A stretch of 64,000 bases of DNA from Flavobacteriia bacterium (lineage in GTDB: Bacteria; Bacteroidota; Bacteroidia; Flavobacteriales_D; Crocinitomicaceae). A program made the translations under genes and the position numbers. Numbering within the stretch: the first letter of the stretch is position 1; each line of letters starts with the position of its first letter. Below are positions 47,580 through 56,718 of the stretch, one piece after another. The stretch spans positions 49,027 to 113,026 of the forward strand of contig CANFHU010000009.1 of assembly GCA_947446925.1 (NCBI GenBank), in the 5' to 3' direction. The notes beneath the pieces are model-generated. The model had not been told where the DNA came from and did no database searches. It was given only the letters and a program-made list of their open reading frames with translations.

Positions 47580-47942
47580 ATGCCTCATCTTATAAATCTG
47601 ACTTCATTTAACGATAAACGAGGTTGTTTAACTGTCATTGAAAAAGTTGTGCCTTTTGACATCAAACGGGTCTTTTACATTTACAATTTAAATGACGAAA
47701 AACGCGGAGCACATAGACACCACAAGACGACACAAGCAGCTGTATGTGTAACTGGTGGGTGTAAAATCTATTGTAACAATAACAGAAGTGAGGAAACATT
47801 TGAATTAAATGACCCTTCAAAATGTTTAATAATCAATCCAGAAGATTGGCACGAAATGTATGATTTTTTACCCAATACAGTACTTTTGGTTTTAGCATCC
47901 GAAGAATATCAAGAATCAGATTATATTTTTGAAAAATATTAA
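47580..47942 (+). CDS. dTDP-4-keto-6-deoxyhexose 3,4-ketoisomerase, FdtA/QdtA type
   Basis: This 120-residue cupin has [32 protein letters not shown] with the metal/catalytic H45 and H47, and [14 protein letters not shown], all typical of the FdtA/WxcM-C family. It moves the keto group from C4 to C3 of dTDP-4-keto-6-deoxyglucose, either with (FdtA) or without (QdtA) inversion at C4, which I cannot tell. The aminotransferase encoded next would add nitrogen at C3. The expected N-acyltransferase is not adjacent. Confidence 0.93.
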   Translation: MPHLINLTSFNDKRGCLTVIEKVVPFDIKRVFYIYNLNDEKRGAHRHHKTTQAAVCVTGGCKIYCNNNRSEETFELNDPSKCLIINPEDWHEMYDFLPNTVLLVLASEEYQESDYIFEKY

Positions 47943-47949
47943 ACAAAAT

Positions 47950-49041
47950 ATGATTTTATACGAAAATTTACAAAAGTTAAATCAAGAATTTATTACTGAA
48001 TTTGAATTTAAACTACCTGAATTTTGGAAGAAAGGATGGTATATATTAGGGGAAAACGTAAATAATTTTGAAACTAATTTTGCAAAATACAACAATTCGA
48101 AATACTGTTTAGGCCTTGCAAACGGATTAGATGCGCTTTATTTGGGTTTAAAAGTTTTTGAATTCCCAGATAAATGTGAAGTGATAGTTCCTAGTAACAC
48201 CTATATCGCTACCATTTTAAGTATAATCAATGCAGGATTAACCCCCGTATTAGTTGAACCAAACATTGATGATTACCTTATAAACGTTTCACGAATAGAA
48301 AAAAAAATAACGGAAAAAACAGTTGCAATCATGCCTGTTCATTTATACGGCAAACTTTGTGATATGGACAAAATAGCTGAACTTGCCACTAAATACAATC
48401 TGAAAGTAATTGAAGATTGTGCGCAAGCGCACGGAGCATCTTATAATAACACGAAGGCAGGAGCATTTGGAGACATAGGGGCATTCAGTTTTTACCCTAC
48501 AAAGAACTTAGGGGCTTTAGGGGACGGAGGTGCTATTACGACAAATTCAGAAGAACTATATGTTAAATTAAAGGCATTAAGAAATTATGGGTCTGAGAAA
48601 AAATACTATAATAAGTACATCGGTATAAATTCTAGATTAGACGAAATTCAAGCTTTATTTTTGACCATAAAATTACAAAAACTTGATAAAATTAATTTAC
48701 ACAAATCCAAACTAGCCGCAATCTACAATCAAAAAATAAATAATCCTCATATTATAAAACCAATACATTCTGAAGAAAATGTGTATCATATTTATCCTAT
48801 CAGAACAGTTTTCAGAAATGAATTAAAAGAATACTTGTTTTCGAACAATATTCAATCAGAAATACACTACCCACTCGCTCCACACAAACAAGAAGGATAC
48901 AAAAACATATTAACAGGTAACTACCCTATTTCAGAAGAAATTCATACTACAATTCTTAGTTTACCAATCTCCTATGCAAATTCTACAACTGAAATCGAGT
49001 ATGTTTGTGCAGTAATAAATAATTTCAAAAAGCAATGTTGA
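47950..49041 (+). CDS. DegT/DnrJ/EryC1 aminotransferase, FdtB/QdtB-like
   Basis: [38 protein letters not shown] and [15 protein letters not shown] (K185 for PLP) define the sugar aminotransferase family. Placement directly after an FdtA-type isomerase points to C3 amination, giving dTDP-3-amino-3,6-dideoxyhexose. I start at the ATG at 47950; an in-frame TTG at 47929 would overlap the previous gene and add seven non-family residues. The 3' end overlaps the GtrB-like gene by seven bases. Confidence 0.93.
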   Translation: MILYENLQKLNQEFITEFEFKLPEFWKKGWYILGENVNNFETNFAKYNNSKYCLGLANGLDALYLGLKVFEFPDKCEVIVPSNTYIATILSIINAGLTPVLVEPNIDDYLINVSRIEKKITEKTVAIMPVHLYGKLCDMDKIAELATKYNLKVIEDCAQAHGASYNNTKAGAFGDIGAFSFYPTKNLGALGDGGAITTNSEELYVKLKALRNYGSEKKYYNKYIGINSRLDEIQALFLTIKLQKLDKINLHKSKLAAIYNQKINNPHIIKPIHSEENVYHIYPIRTVFRNELKEYLFSNNIQSEIHYPLAPHKQEGYKNILTGNYPISEEIHTTILSLPISYANSTTEIEYVCAVINNFKKQC

Positions 49042-49973
49042 ATACTAAAACAACTATTTCTATAATAATACCTGTATATAACAGTGAAAATACAATTGCG
49101 AAATTAGTAGATACACTGATCAGAGAATTAGAAAATTACAATACAGAAATTGTACTAATCAATGATGGATCTATTGATAATTCTGAAAAAATTTGTGACG
49201 ATTTGGTTACACGTTACCCCGATGAAGTTGTCTTTTGCTCTTTAGCTAAAAACGTTGGCGAACACAATGCGGTAATGGCAGGATTAAACGAATGCACTGG
49301 AGATTTCGCTGTAATTATGGATGATGATTTTCAAAATCCAATTTCAGAAGTACACAAAATCTTTCAAGAAATTCAATCAAAAGACGTGGATGTTGTATAT
49401 ACTTATTATGAAAAAAAACAGCATGCTTTTTTTAGAAATGTAGGTAGTAAATTCAATGATTTTGTAGCTACAAAAATGCTTGACAAACCCAAAGATCTTT
49501 ACTTATCAAGTTTTAAAGGTGTAAATCGTTTTTTAATTAATGAAATCATAAAATACAAACAACCCTTTCCTTATATTGATGGATTAATACTCAGATCCAC
49601 ATCAAAAATAGGAAAGATTAAAGTAGATCACCACAAAAGAAATGAAGGGAAATCAGGATATACACTATCTAAGTTAGTTTCGCTTTGGTCAAATATGTTT
49701 ATCAATTTTTCGATTCTACCCTTAAGACTTTCCATCATCTTAGGATTTGTAAGTGCCTTTTCAGGGTTTGTTTTTGCAATAATTTCTCTATTTGAAAAAA
49801 TGTTTAATCCAGATATTCCAACTGGTTATTCTGCAATTATTATTACTGTAACAATTTTTTCAGGAATTATATTAATTTCGATTGGTGGAATTGGTGAATA
49901 TTTAGGCAGGCTATTTATTGCCCAAACGAATAAACCGCAATACATCATTCGAAAAAAAACAAAAAATAAATAA
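49035..49973 (+). CDS. GtrB-like polyprenyl-phosphate glycosyltransferase
   Basis: [45 protein letters not shown] (D96-D98) and [18 protein letters not shown] place it with GtrB/ArnC-like enzymes. Two C-terminal helices (about 235-290) are present. It starts inside the end of the aminotransferase gene, suggesting that the C3-amino sugar is the one attached to polyprenyl phosphate. A methyltransferase and a GT-C-like gene follow directly. Confidence 0.9.
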   Translation: MLNTKTTISIIIPVYNSENTIAKLVDTLIRELENYNTEIVLINDGSIDNSEKICDDLVTRYPDEVVFCSLAKNVGEHNAVMAGLNECTGDFAVIMDDDFQNPISEVHKIFQEIQSKDVDVVYTYYEKKQHAFFRNVGSKFNDFVATKMLDKPKDLYLSSFKGVNRFLINEIIKYKQPFPYIDGLILRSTSKIGKIKVDHHKRNEGKSGYTLSKLVSLWSNMFINFSILPLRLSIILGFVSAFSGFVFAIISLFEKMFNPDIPTGYSAIIITVTIFSGIILISIGGIGEYLGRLFIAQTNKPQYIIRKKTKNK

Positions 49974-49976
49974 AGC

Positions 49977-50714
49977 ATGCATACAAGTGAGTATAAAAAT
50001 ATGTTTGAAAACGAACATAAATATTGGTGGTATGTGGCTTTACATACTTTGATTTTAAAAACACTTATAAAACAAAAAATAAATTCGAATGCAAAAATCA
50101 TAGATGCAGGGTGTGGAACTGGTGGTTTATTAGAATTTTTAACTCAAAAAGGTTATAGTAATCTTCAAGGATTTGATTATTCAATAGATGCTGTTAACTT
50201 CTGTAAAAAAAGAGGATTGGATTACTGTTTTCAACAGGATTTAAATACATGGGATCCTAACCAAAAATACGATGTAATTATATCTTCGGATGTTCTGTAT
50301 CATAAAAACATAATAGATGACAAAAAAGTTTTAAATAAATTCAAAAATGCTTTAAACCCAGGCGGACTATTAATTTTAAACCTACCTGCTTTTGAAATAT
50401 TAAAACGAAAACATGACATTGTGGTTGAGACAAAAAAAAGATATACAATTAAATCATTAAATGCTACTGTAAAAAACATTGGATTAACGAAGCTATCAAT
50501 TACATATCGACTTCCAATACTTTTTGTATTTATTGTAATTTCAAAAGTAATCGAAAATATCACTAAAAAAGAAAACAAATCTGATTTAGATTCAATATCT
50601 ACTTTGACGAATAAATTATTATTAAAAATGAACATTCTAGAAAATAATTTACTATTGAGAGGATTTAAATTTCCATTTGGAACATCTATCTTTGTTATTT
50701 ATAAAAACAACTGA
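49977..50714 (+). CDS. Class I SAM-dependent methyltransferase
   Basis: NEHKYWWYVALHTLI is a start common to glycan-locus methyltransferases. IIDAGCGTGGLLEFL is motif I, GFDYSIDAV binds the ribose, and IISSDVLYHKNI lies at motif II. Length 245 is normal. It starts three bases after the GtrB-like stop, so it belongs to the same operon. A substrate in the lipid-linked sugar or glycan is likely. It is not closely similar to the methyltransferase at 42843. Confidence 0.88.
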   Translation: MHTSEYKNMFENEHKYWWYVALHTLILKTLIKQKINSNAKIIDAGCGTGGLLEFLTQKGYSNLQGFDYSIDAVNFCKKRGLDYCFQQDLNTWDPNQKYDVIISSDVLYHKNIIDDKKVLNKFKNALNPGGLLILNLPAFEILKRKHDIVVETKKRYTIKSLNATVKNIGLTKLSITYRLPILFVFIVISKVIENITKKENKSDLDSISTLTNKLLLKMNILENNLLLRGFKFPFGTSIFVIYKNN

Positions 50715-50731
50715 TTAAATAATAATAAAAT

Positions 50732-52570
50732 TTGGAAATAGGATTTGTCATAACTTTTTTAATAGGAAATGTTTTTTTTTATGTAATAGGAAATGTTTTT
50801 TTGAATATATTATTTGCATATGTAAATATGAAAAGACCAAATCAAACTTTAGAATTTGGACTTTCTATAATGATAGGTTTTTTATTTAGTTCATCCTTAA
50901 TTGCATGTGTTAAAACGAATTTCAATACAATACTAAACTATCAATTTTTAATTTTTATATGCATCATATTTATTGGAATTTACAGAAAATCAATCAAAAT
51001 AAATCTGATATTAAACAAAAAAATTATTTTTTACATTGTAATTAGTTACATAGTTTTTTTATTGCTTTTTTCTTTAAAAAAAAATAATTTTCATTATGAT
51101 TTTATATATTGGGGAAAACTTTCAAAATCTATTTACAGTGTCGGTGTTGAATCTTTAGATAGTTTGTTTGATGTATTTATAACATCAAAAAAAACTATGC
51201 TTTACCACTATGGAGATTATTGGATTACAGGTTTTATTACAGCAATTACCGAAGAATCTGAAATATATACTTTAATATATGTTGTATACCCAATCTTGAT
51301 AAGCACAAGTATTTTGGTAATTACGGGGATATTAGAAAACAAATTAAAAAACCCAATTATAAGCTTTACATTAGCTTTTGGTGTTATTTTTGCTAATAAA
51401 ATATTTATAGGGTCACATAATGATATTTTAAATCCATTATTAAGTAATTATCGAGGAATATATGAAGCTGCTCAATTTAAAACTTCAATAATATATTTTC
51501 CTTTACTGATAAGTTTTTATTTCTACAAATTAAATCATCAACGGTTAAGTTTAATATTTTTAACAATTAGCACCTTTTTATACCCTACGATAACTATTTG
51601 CATTTCAATAACTATTTTTTTGTTATCTTTTTTTTATATATTAAATAATAATAAAACAAAAAAAAATAAATTGTTTGTTTTAATACTTTTAGCAACATAC
51701 ATTTCATATGCCTTATTTCTAAAAATAAAAGCTACAAATCCTCATTTAAAACTTGAATTAGAAATTAAAGACGTTAAATTTTATGTAATTCAATTAATCG
51801 AGTTAAATTACAAACTGTTTTATGAAACTTTAATCCCAACTTTATCAATTTTAATATATTTTGTTTTTATTTATTTTAAACAAAAAATAAGTGTAAAAAT
51901 AAATTCTTTTGTATTTTCTATCTCATTATATCTAGGCATTACAGTTTCAATGTTTTTTGTTGTAATTCATAAACCTTTTGTAGATAATAGTCAAATCATT
52001 AACAATAGCACACCGGTCTTTTTAACGATATTTTTTATTGAGTTAATTCTAGCCATCGATTCAAGAAAATTCATGCTATTTTTACTGTTTACTTTAATTA
52101 TAAATATGGTTTTCAATTATTTCAAATCAAATATTGAAAATAATTCGAAGTTTAAAAACAATCTGAACATAAGTATTTCTAAAAAATTTAAAATACAATC
52201 AATAAATAAAATCAATCAATTAAAAAATATCAATTCAATTTATTTTAGCAATATAATACATAATGATTACATTTATATTCCCAGTAATAAATTCGACTTT
52301 CTTTCAAAAGAATATAATTTTGATCTACCATTTTTCATTACTAGTTTGTCTTTTTTTAGAGGTGATAATAAATTTAATGTGAATGGGGAAATATATAATT
52401 TTGATGAAAGAAGTAAACTCCGAAATTTTATTAAGGAATACAAAGTAAACATTATAATTACTGAATCAAAGTGGAATCAATATATTGAAATAAAATTAAA
52501 AGATGCTAAATTAGCATATGAAATAATGGCTGAGGAAAAAACAAATTCGAAAATATTTTTTCTTAAATAA
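50732..52570 (+). CDS. Large polytopic membrane protein, GT-C-like, paralogue of 17196-19070
   Basis: The 612-residue protein has about thirteen hydrophobic helices, a loop with HYDFIYWGKLSKSIY, then LYHYGDYWITGFIT (157-170), and a soluble end. The YHY-x3-W-x2-G block and the order of helices match the protein at 17196-19070, so both probably belong to one uncharacterised family. The only suitable start is a TTG at 50732. It lies 17 bases after the methyltransferase. A periplasmic transferase using the lipid-linked sugar made upstream is a reasonable guess. Confidence 0.7.
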   Translation: MEIGFVITFLIGNVFFYVIGNVFLNILFAYVNMKRPNQTLEFGLSIMIGFLFSSSLIACVKTNFNTILNYQFLIFICIIFIGIYRKSIKINLILNKKIIFYIVISYIVFLLLFSLKKNNFHYDFIYWGKLSKSIYSVGVESLDSLFDVFITSKKTMLYHYGDYWITGFITAITEESEIYTLIYVVYPILISTSILVITGILENKLKNPIISFTLAFGVIFANKIFIGSHNDILNPLLSNYRGIYEAAQFKTSIIYFPLLISFYFYKLNHQRLSLIFLTISTFLYPTITICISITIFLLSFFYILNNNKTKKNKLFVLILLATYISYALFLKIKATNPHLKLELEIKDVKFYVIQLIELNYKLFYETLIPTLSILIYFVFIYFKQKISVKINSFVFSISLYLGITVSMFFVVIHKPFVDNSQIINNSTPVFLTIFFIELILAIDSRKFMLFLLFTLIINMVFNYFKSNIENNSKFKNNLNISISKKFKIQSINKINQLKNINSIYFSNIIHNDYIYIPSNKFDFLSKEYNFDLPFFITSLSFFRGDNKFNVNGEIYNFDERSKLRNFIKEYKVNIIITESKWNQYIEIKLKDAKLAYEIMAEEKTNSKIFFLK

Positions 52571-52580
52571 AATCTAAAAA

Positions 52581-52934
52581 ATGAATAATTATAAATCAAC
52601 GCTTACAATAGTAATTGGCTTTATTTTGCTGTCAAATTATTTCAACTATAAACCACTTTTTATTTTTGGAATAGTAATTGGATTAATAGCAATATTTTCA
52701 GAAAAAATAAACGATAAAATCATTTTGGTTTGGAATAAATTGGCGGAAATATTAGGGCTAATTATGCCCAATGTATTATTAAGTATCGTATTCTTTTTGT
52801 TTTTAACACCGTTAGCATGGTTAAATCGTATCGATAGAAAAAAGAATCCCTTGCAGTTACGAAATAATTCGGATTCAATATTCATTACAAAAAGAAAAGA
52901 GTTTAACAAAGCAAGTCTAGAAAAAATCTGGTGA
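52581..52934 (+). CDS. SxtJ-like membrane protein
   Basis: The 117-residue protein has two hydrophobic helical stretches at the N-terminus, then VWNKLAEILGLIMPNVLLS and FFLFLTPLAWLNRI, and ends FNKASLEKIW. This layout and the conserved LAE-x-LG and LTPLA-like blocks match SxtJ-family proteins, which usually accompany SxtI-type carbamoyltransferases. Here it stands 13 kb from the carbamoyltransferase and DUF5989 genes, after the GT-C-like gene. Its role is unknown. A 196-base spacer follows before the secreted beta-helix gene. Confidence 0.72.
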   Translation: MNNYKSTLTIVIGFILLSNYFNYKPLFIFGIVIGLIAIFSEKINDKIILVWNKLAEILGLIMPNVLLSIVFFLFLTPLAWLNRIDRKKNPLQLRNNSDSIFITKRKEFNKASLEKIW

Positions 52935-53130
52935 TTTTTTGTTAATAAACTGAATAAACAAACAAGTTCAAATTACATGCAATGAATTAATTGGATAATA
53001 TATTGTTATAATAAATAAGGCAACTATAAAAGATATTTTTTTAATCAAATTTTATCTTAATATCAAACTAAATAATGATAAATAAAGTTATTTCGTATAA
53101 AAACATATTCAAAACTAAAGAATAAAGTAG

Positions 53131-56028
53131 ATGTCATTTCAAAATACAAAAGTATTATTAGTCTGTTTAATTATTTTATCTGGTATTAATTGTCTTAGGG
53201 CTAGTACTTATTTTGTTAACAAAACTGAAGGCTCTGACATAAATGTGGGAAGTTTAATTTCACCATTTAAAACAATAACTTACGGTATTTCAAAGTTAAA
53301 CGATGGAGATACACTTTTTATTAGAGAAGGAAAATATTATGAGTTTTTAAATCTAAATAATAAAAAATTCAATAAAAAAACTGTTATACAAAATTACCAA
53401 AATGAACTAGTCGAAATAATTAACCTTTCTAAATTGACAAATCCCAAAATTCAAAACAATAGACTAGAATTTTATACTGAAAAACCAATAATTGACCTCT
53501 TTGTAAATGGCCAAAACTTAACAAAAGCGTCTTTTCCAAATCGAACTGAAAATAAAATTAATTACACCGTTGGTGCATCTGCATTTGCATATAATAATGG
53601 TAAAATAGATGTAAAAGGAACAGATAAATTTAATAGATCCAATACAATATTATGTGGCCTTTTCAGTGGGAAAATAATTTCTGTTGTTGACACAATTAAA
53701 TCATTCAGTGGCAATCAAAATTATTTAGATAGTACGTTTTGGTTTTGGAAAATAAAAGAATATACTGATACTGGTAATGTATACCTGTTTAACAATATTG
53801 CTTTTTTAGATCAAATAAATGAATGGCATTATGAAAATAATACGCTTTATTTTATACCAGAAAATATTCAAAATAAAGATTTTTACGAAGTTGAAGCAAG
53901 AATAGAAAATTATATTCTTGATGCTTCGAATAGTTCTAACCTAGTATTCAATGGACTTCATTTTTTTGCAGGTAAAATAAATCTGCAAAACAATTCAAAT
54001 TCTGAACTCAAAAACTGTACAATAAAAAATGCAACACCATTTTTCACTTTCAAAAATGGTTTTGAAAAGTTCAGCCCTTTACCGAATAAAAACCCAACAC
54101 CTGCAGATAGTTGGTCCGCTGATGGACCTGATTGGAGTAATTTAAACTCACCTGAAAATTGGAAAGGGAACGGAATAGAGGTTTCCGGTGAATTTAATTT
54201 AGTAGAAAATTGTTTTATTGCACATACTTGGGGGGATGGAATCACAATATGGGGAAAAGGACATAAAATAAAAAATAATATAATAAACGATTTCAATTGG
54301 ATTGGAAATGATTGTTCAGGTATTAGTATTGCAGGTTTAAATCATGAAATTACATACAATGACATATCTTATGGAGGACGAAGTTTATTATTGCATAGTT
54401 ATTTGATGAAAAGTAAAATTATGTACAATAACATTCATCATGGTGGTTTAATTTGTAATGACCTTGGGTTAACATATGCTTTTTGGACAGACGGGAAAGA
54501 TACAGATATAGCATATAATTACATACACGATAATTTAGGAACAAAAAATCAGACTGGTATTTATTTGGATAATTGGACATACAACTTCAAGGTCCATCAT
54601 AATATAATAAACAATGCTGGTACTGGAATTAATATTAATAAACCGCACAATTATCATCAAATATATAATAATACTTTATATAAAAACACCTATTCAATGG
54701 GTTCTTGGGGGCCAGATGGAACGGAAATTAAAAATGTAAAAACCTTCAACAACCTCACGAATACAAACAAAAAAACAAAATGGAACTACGATGCCTTTTA
54801 TGGTACAGAGATGGATTCCAATTACATTTATTTTGAGGACAATATTTTTCAAGATCCGCAAAATGATAATTTCCAATTACGGAAATACAGTTATCCTATT
54901 GATAAAGGGATTACATCAGAATTCACCAAAGATTTTAATGGTTCACTTCCTGATTTAGGCGCTATAGAAAGTGGTAGTATTCCCTGGGAATACGGTTCAA
55001 CTTTGATAGTTCCAAATGAAAAATACTATGCACCAAAAGCACCCATCCATTTAAAAATTGTAACTAATACACCAGAAATCACCCTCTTTTCTTGGGAATA
55101 TCCATTCGGAATGGTAGACTCATTTTATATTGAAAGAAAATTATCTACCGAAGACTACCGAATTATTGCTAAAGTAGCAGCATCAGAATTAACATATAAC
55201 GACGCATTTCAAACTGGTGGTGAATACCGATATCAAATTCGCGCAAAAAATGCATACGGTATTTCAGAGCCTTCCAATACCTTAGAAATATTTAATCCTT
55301 TTCCCGAAAAAGGAATATTTTTAGATGCTGAAAACGCAGACCAACAAAAAGGAACTAAAATACTTGGTGATGAACTAATAGAGTTAGATAACAAAGATTG
55401 GATTGTATTTAAACAAGTAGATTTTGGAGACACCTTACTAGATGCCTGTAAAATTAGATATGCTGTTCCTTGTAGCAATGCCTGGCAAAACATACAGGTA
55501 CGTATGGATGGCTTCATGGGGGAAATCTTGGGTGAATATATTACCGAAAGTACAGGTGGTTGGGATATTTTCGAAGAAAATGTTTTTCCTATTAAGCCAA
55601 CAAGTGGCATACACGATATCTATATAAAATTTAGAGGGAAATATGGTGTTGGAACAATCGATTGGTTTGAATTGTATAATTCGAATGGTACTGTTGAAAA
55701 AACAATACAAAAAGACCCTAAATGTCCGCAACCATATACTACTAACTCAGAAATACCTGTAAAACTGTTTCCAAACCCAGGCAATGATTTACTTCGAGTA
55801 AGTTTTGAAAATAAAGAACGAGCAAACGCTACGGTAGAAATTTATAACACAATCGGCCATAAAATTTCTACGCAATCATTTACAGAATTATATCCAGGAG
55901 AAATCGAATTATACATCGATTCAAAAGAAATGGATCTTGGTTTAAAAAGTGCTTTTTACCTTATCAAAGTAAACATAGAAAGTGAATATCATAACCAAGA
56001 AACAATCCTAAAATACATTAGATTATAG
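53131..56028 (+). CDS. Secreted beta-helix protein with FN3, CBM6 and T9SS sorting domains
   Basis: Domains in order: signal peptide (1-24); a DUF1565-like start with GSDINVGSLISPFKTIT; a right-handed parallel beta-helix (about 265-540) with many YNxI-type turns; a fibronectin III domain (635-720); a CBM6-like module (730-850, from FLDAENADQQKG to GTIDWFELYN); and a T9SS type A sorting domain (876-965, VKLFPNPGNDLLRV). Such proteins are often polysaccharide lyases or glycan-binding proteins on the cell surface. No lyase catalytic residues can be assigned. It may act on the glycan made by the locus. Confidence 0.9.
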   Translation: MSFQNTKVLLVCLIILSGINCLRASTYFVNKTEGSDINVGSLISPFKTITYGISKLNDGDTLFIREGKYYEFLNLNNKKFNKKTVIQNYQNELVEIINLSKLTNPKIQNNRLEFYTEKPIIDLFVNGQNLTKASFPNRTENKINYTVGASAFAYNNGKIDVKGTDKFNRSNTILCGLFSGKIISVVDTIKSFSGNQNYLDSTFWFWKIKEYTDTGNVYLFNNIAFLDQINEWHYENNTLYFIPENIQNKDFYEVEARIENYILDASNSSNLVFNGLHFFAGKINLQNNSNSELKNCTIKNATPFFTFKNGFEKFSPLPNKNPTPADSWSADGPDWSNLNSPENWKGNGIEVSGEFNLVENCFIAHTWGDGITIWGKGHKIKNNIINDFNWIGNDCSGISIAGLNHEITYNDISYGGRSLLLHSYLMKSKIMYNNIHHGGLICNDLGLTYAFWTDGKDTDIAYNYIHDNLGTKNQTGIYLDNWTYNFKVHHNIINNAGTGININKPHNYHQIYNNTLYKNTYSMGSWGPDGTEIKNVKTFNNLTNTNKKTKWNYDAFYGTEMDSNYIYFEDNIFQDPQNDNFQLRKYSYPIDKGITSEFTKDFNGSLPDLGAIESGSIPWEYGSTLIVPNEKYYAPKAPIHLKIVTNTPEITLFSWEYPFGMVDSFYIERKLSTEDYRIIAKVAASELTYNDAFQTGGEYRYQIRAKNAYGISEPSNTLEIFNPFPEKGIFLDAENADQQKGTKILGDELIELDNKDWIVFKQVDFGDTLLDACKIRYAVPCSNAWQNIQVRMDGFMGEILGEYITESTGGWDIFEENVFPIKPTSGIHDIYIKFRGKYGVGTIDWFELYNSNGTVEKTIQKDPKCPQPYTTNSEIPVKLFPNPGNDLLRVSFENKERANATVEIYNTIGHKISTQSFTELYPGEIELYIDSKEMDLGLKSAFYLIKVNIESEYHNQETILKYIRL

Positions 56029-56040
56029 ACAAAATTTGTC

Positions 56041-56112
56041 CTCACCCCTTGCTAGCGCTGTGTTTATCGATGTGAGGAGGGTCCCGAAAACTTTCGGGAA
56101 AGGGAGGTGACA
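56041..56112 (+). repeat. GGAGGG repeat, long form, with an 18-bp palindrome inside
   Basis: The unit runs from CTCACCCCTTGCTAGCG through GTGAGGAGGG and ends AAGGGAGGTGACA. An inverted homologue lies at 59065-59119. Between GAGGAGGG and AAGGGAGG this copy has 18 extra bases (56082-56099) that form a palindrome. Confidence 0.85.
56082..56099. repeat. 18-bp palindrome TCCCGAAAACTTTCGGGA
   Basis: Eight-base arms around a central AC. It has the same length and TCCCGA/TCGGGA ends as the palindrome at 63795-63812. It sits inside a repeat whose three other copies lack it. Confidence 0.85.
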
Positions 56113-56185
56113 ATACAAAACCTAAATCAACCTGAATTAGATTATTAAACCATTGCTAATCATCAAATTTATAGAGGGTGTTTGA

Positions 56186-56220
56186 TTTCCCTCCTCGAGG
56201 AGGGATTAAGGGAGGTGACA
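56186..56220 (+). repeat. GGAGGG repeat, short form
   Basis: It contains the perfect 18-base palindrome TCCCTCCTCGAGGAGGGA (56188-56205) followed by TTAAGGGAGGTGACA. The right half is nearly identical to the other copies. Confidence 0.85.
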
Positions 56221-56357
56221 ATATTAAAACTTAATTTAATCCTTTAAGATTAAATATGTTTAGCGTTTTAGAAAGAAATTATACTTGATTTTGGTAAAGA
56301 TTTTTAATCGCCCTTAAAAATGATTTTACGAAAACAAGGATAAATGAAAGGAAATGC

Positions 56358-56494
56358 ACCCTTGTTTGAACTCAGCAGTCTTGCATCCTGAAAGAGGCAA
56401 GCGAACTGCGTTTGCGAGTTTGGGTTAATGACTGGAATGTTCCGTAGTTTTAGAAAATTATTTTTGCAGACTTAACTTTTGGTCAAGCCAAAAG
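56358..56494 (+). repeat. Long structured repeat, copy A
   Basis: It starts with ACCCTTGTTTGAACTCAGC, identical over 19 bases with copy B at 58850. A hairpin based on CTTGC/GCAAG, a GCGTTT-AGTTTGG-TGGAATG box, and a second hairpin CTTTTGG-tcaag-CCAAAAG (56476-56494) follow in the same order as in copy B. Confidence 0.75.
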
Positions 56495-56542
56495 AACAGA
56501 AAAATTAATCAGATAATAATCTTTATTTTTATGTAAAATAAA

Positions 56543-56575
56543 TTTCCCTCCTTGAGGAGGGACAAAGGGAGGTGA
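56543..56575 (+). repeat. GGAGGG repeat, short form
   Basis: A near-palindrome TCCCTCCTTGAGGAGGGA (56545-56562) is followed by CAAAGGGAGGTGA. It is the third same-strand copy in this spacer. Confidence 0.85.
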
Positions 56576-56718
56576 AAAGAAATTTTGTTATTTCATATTA
56601 TTGTCAACCTACTTAGTAAACGTATACTATCAATTGATCTATGAAAGAGTAATATCTAGTATCAATATAAAAAAGATTAAACCTTTTTTCAATCAAAAAT
56701 CACTCAAACTTAAATTAA

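Larger units (their letters stand above)
56029..56718. other. Gene-free, repeat-rich spacer
   Basis: The 690 bases between the beta-helix gene and the GT2 gene hold no credible ORF. They contain three copies of a GGAGGG-rich repeat (56041-56112, 56186-56220, 56543-56575), one copy of a long structured repeat (56358-56494) and a perfect eight-base-stem hairpin at 56234-56255. The rest is plain AT-rich DNA. Confidence 0.85.

Noticed and set aside
56041..56575. GGAGGG repeats as ribosome binding sites
   Set aside because: GGGAGGTGA looks like a Shine-Dalgarno site, but no ORF follows any copy and genes in this phylum hardly use such sites.
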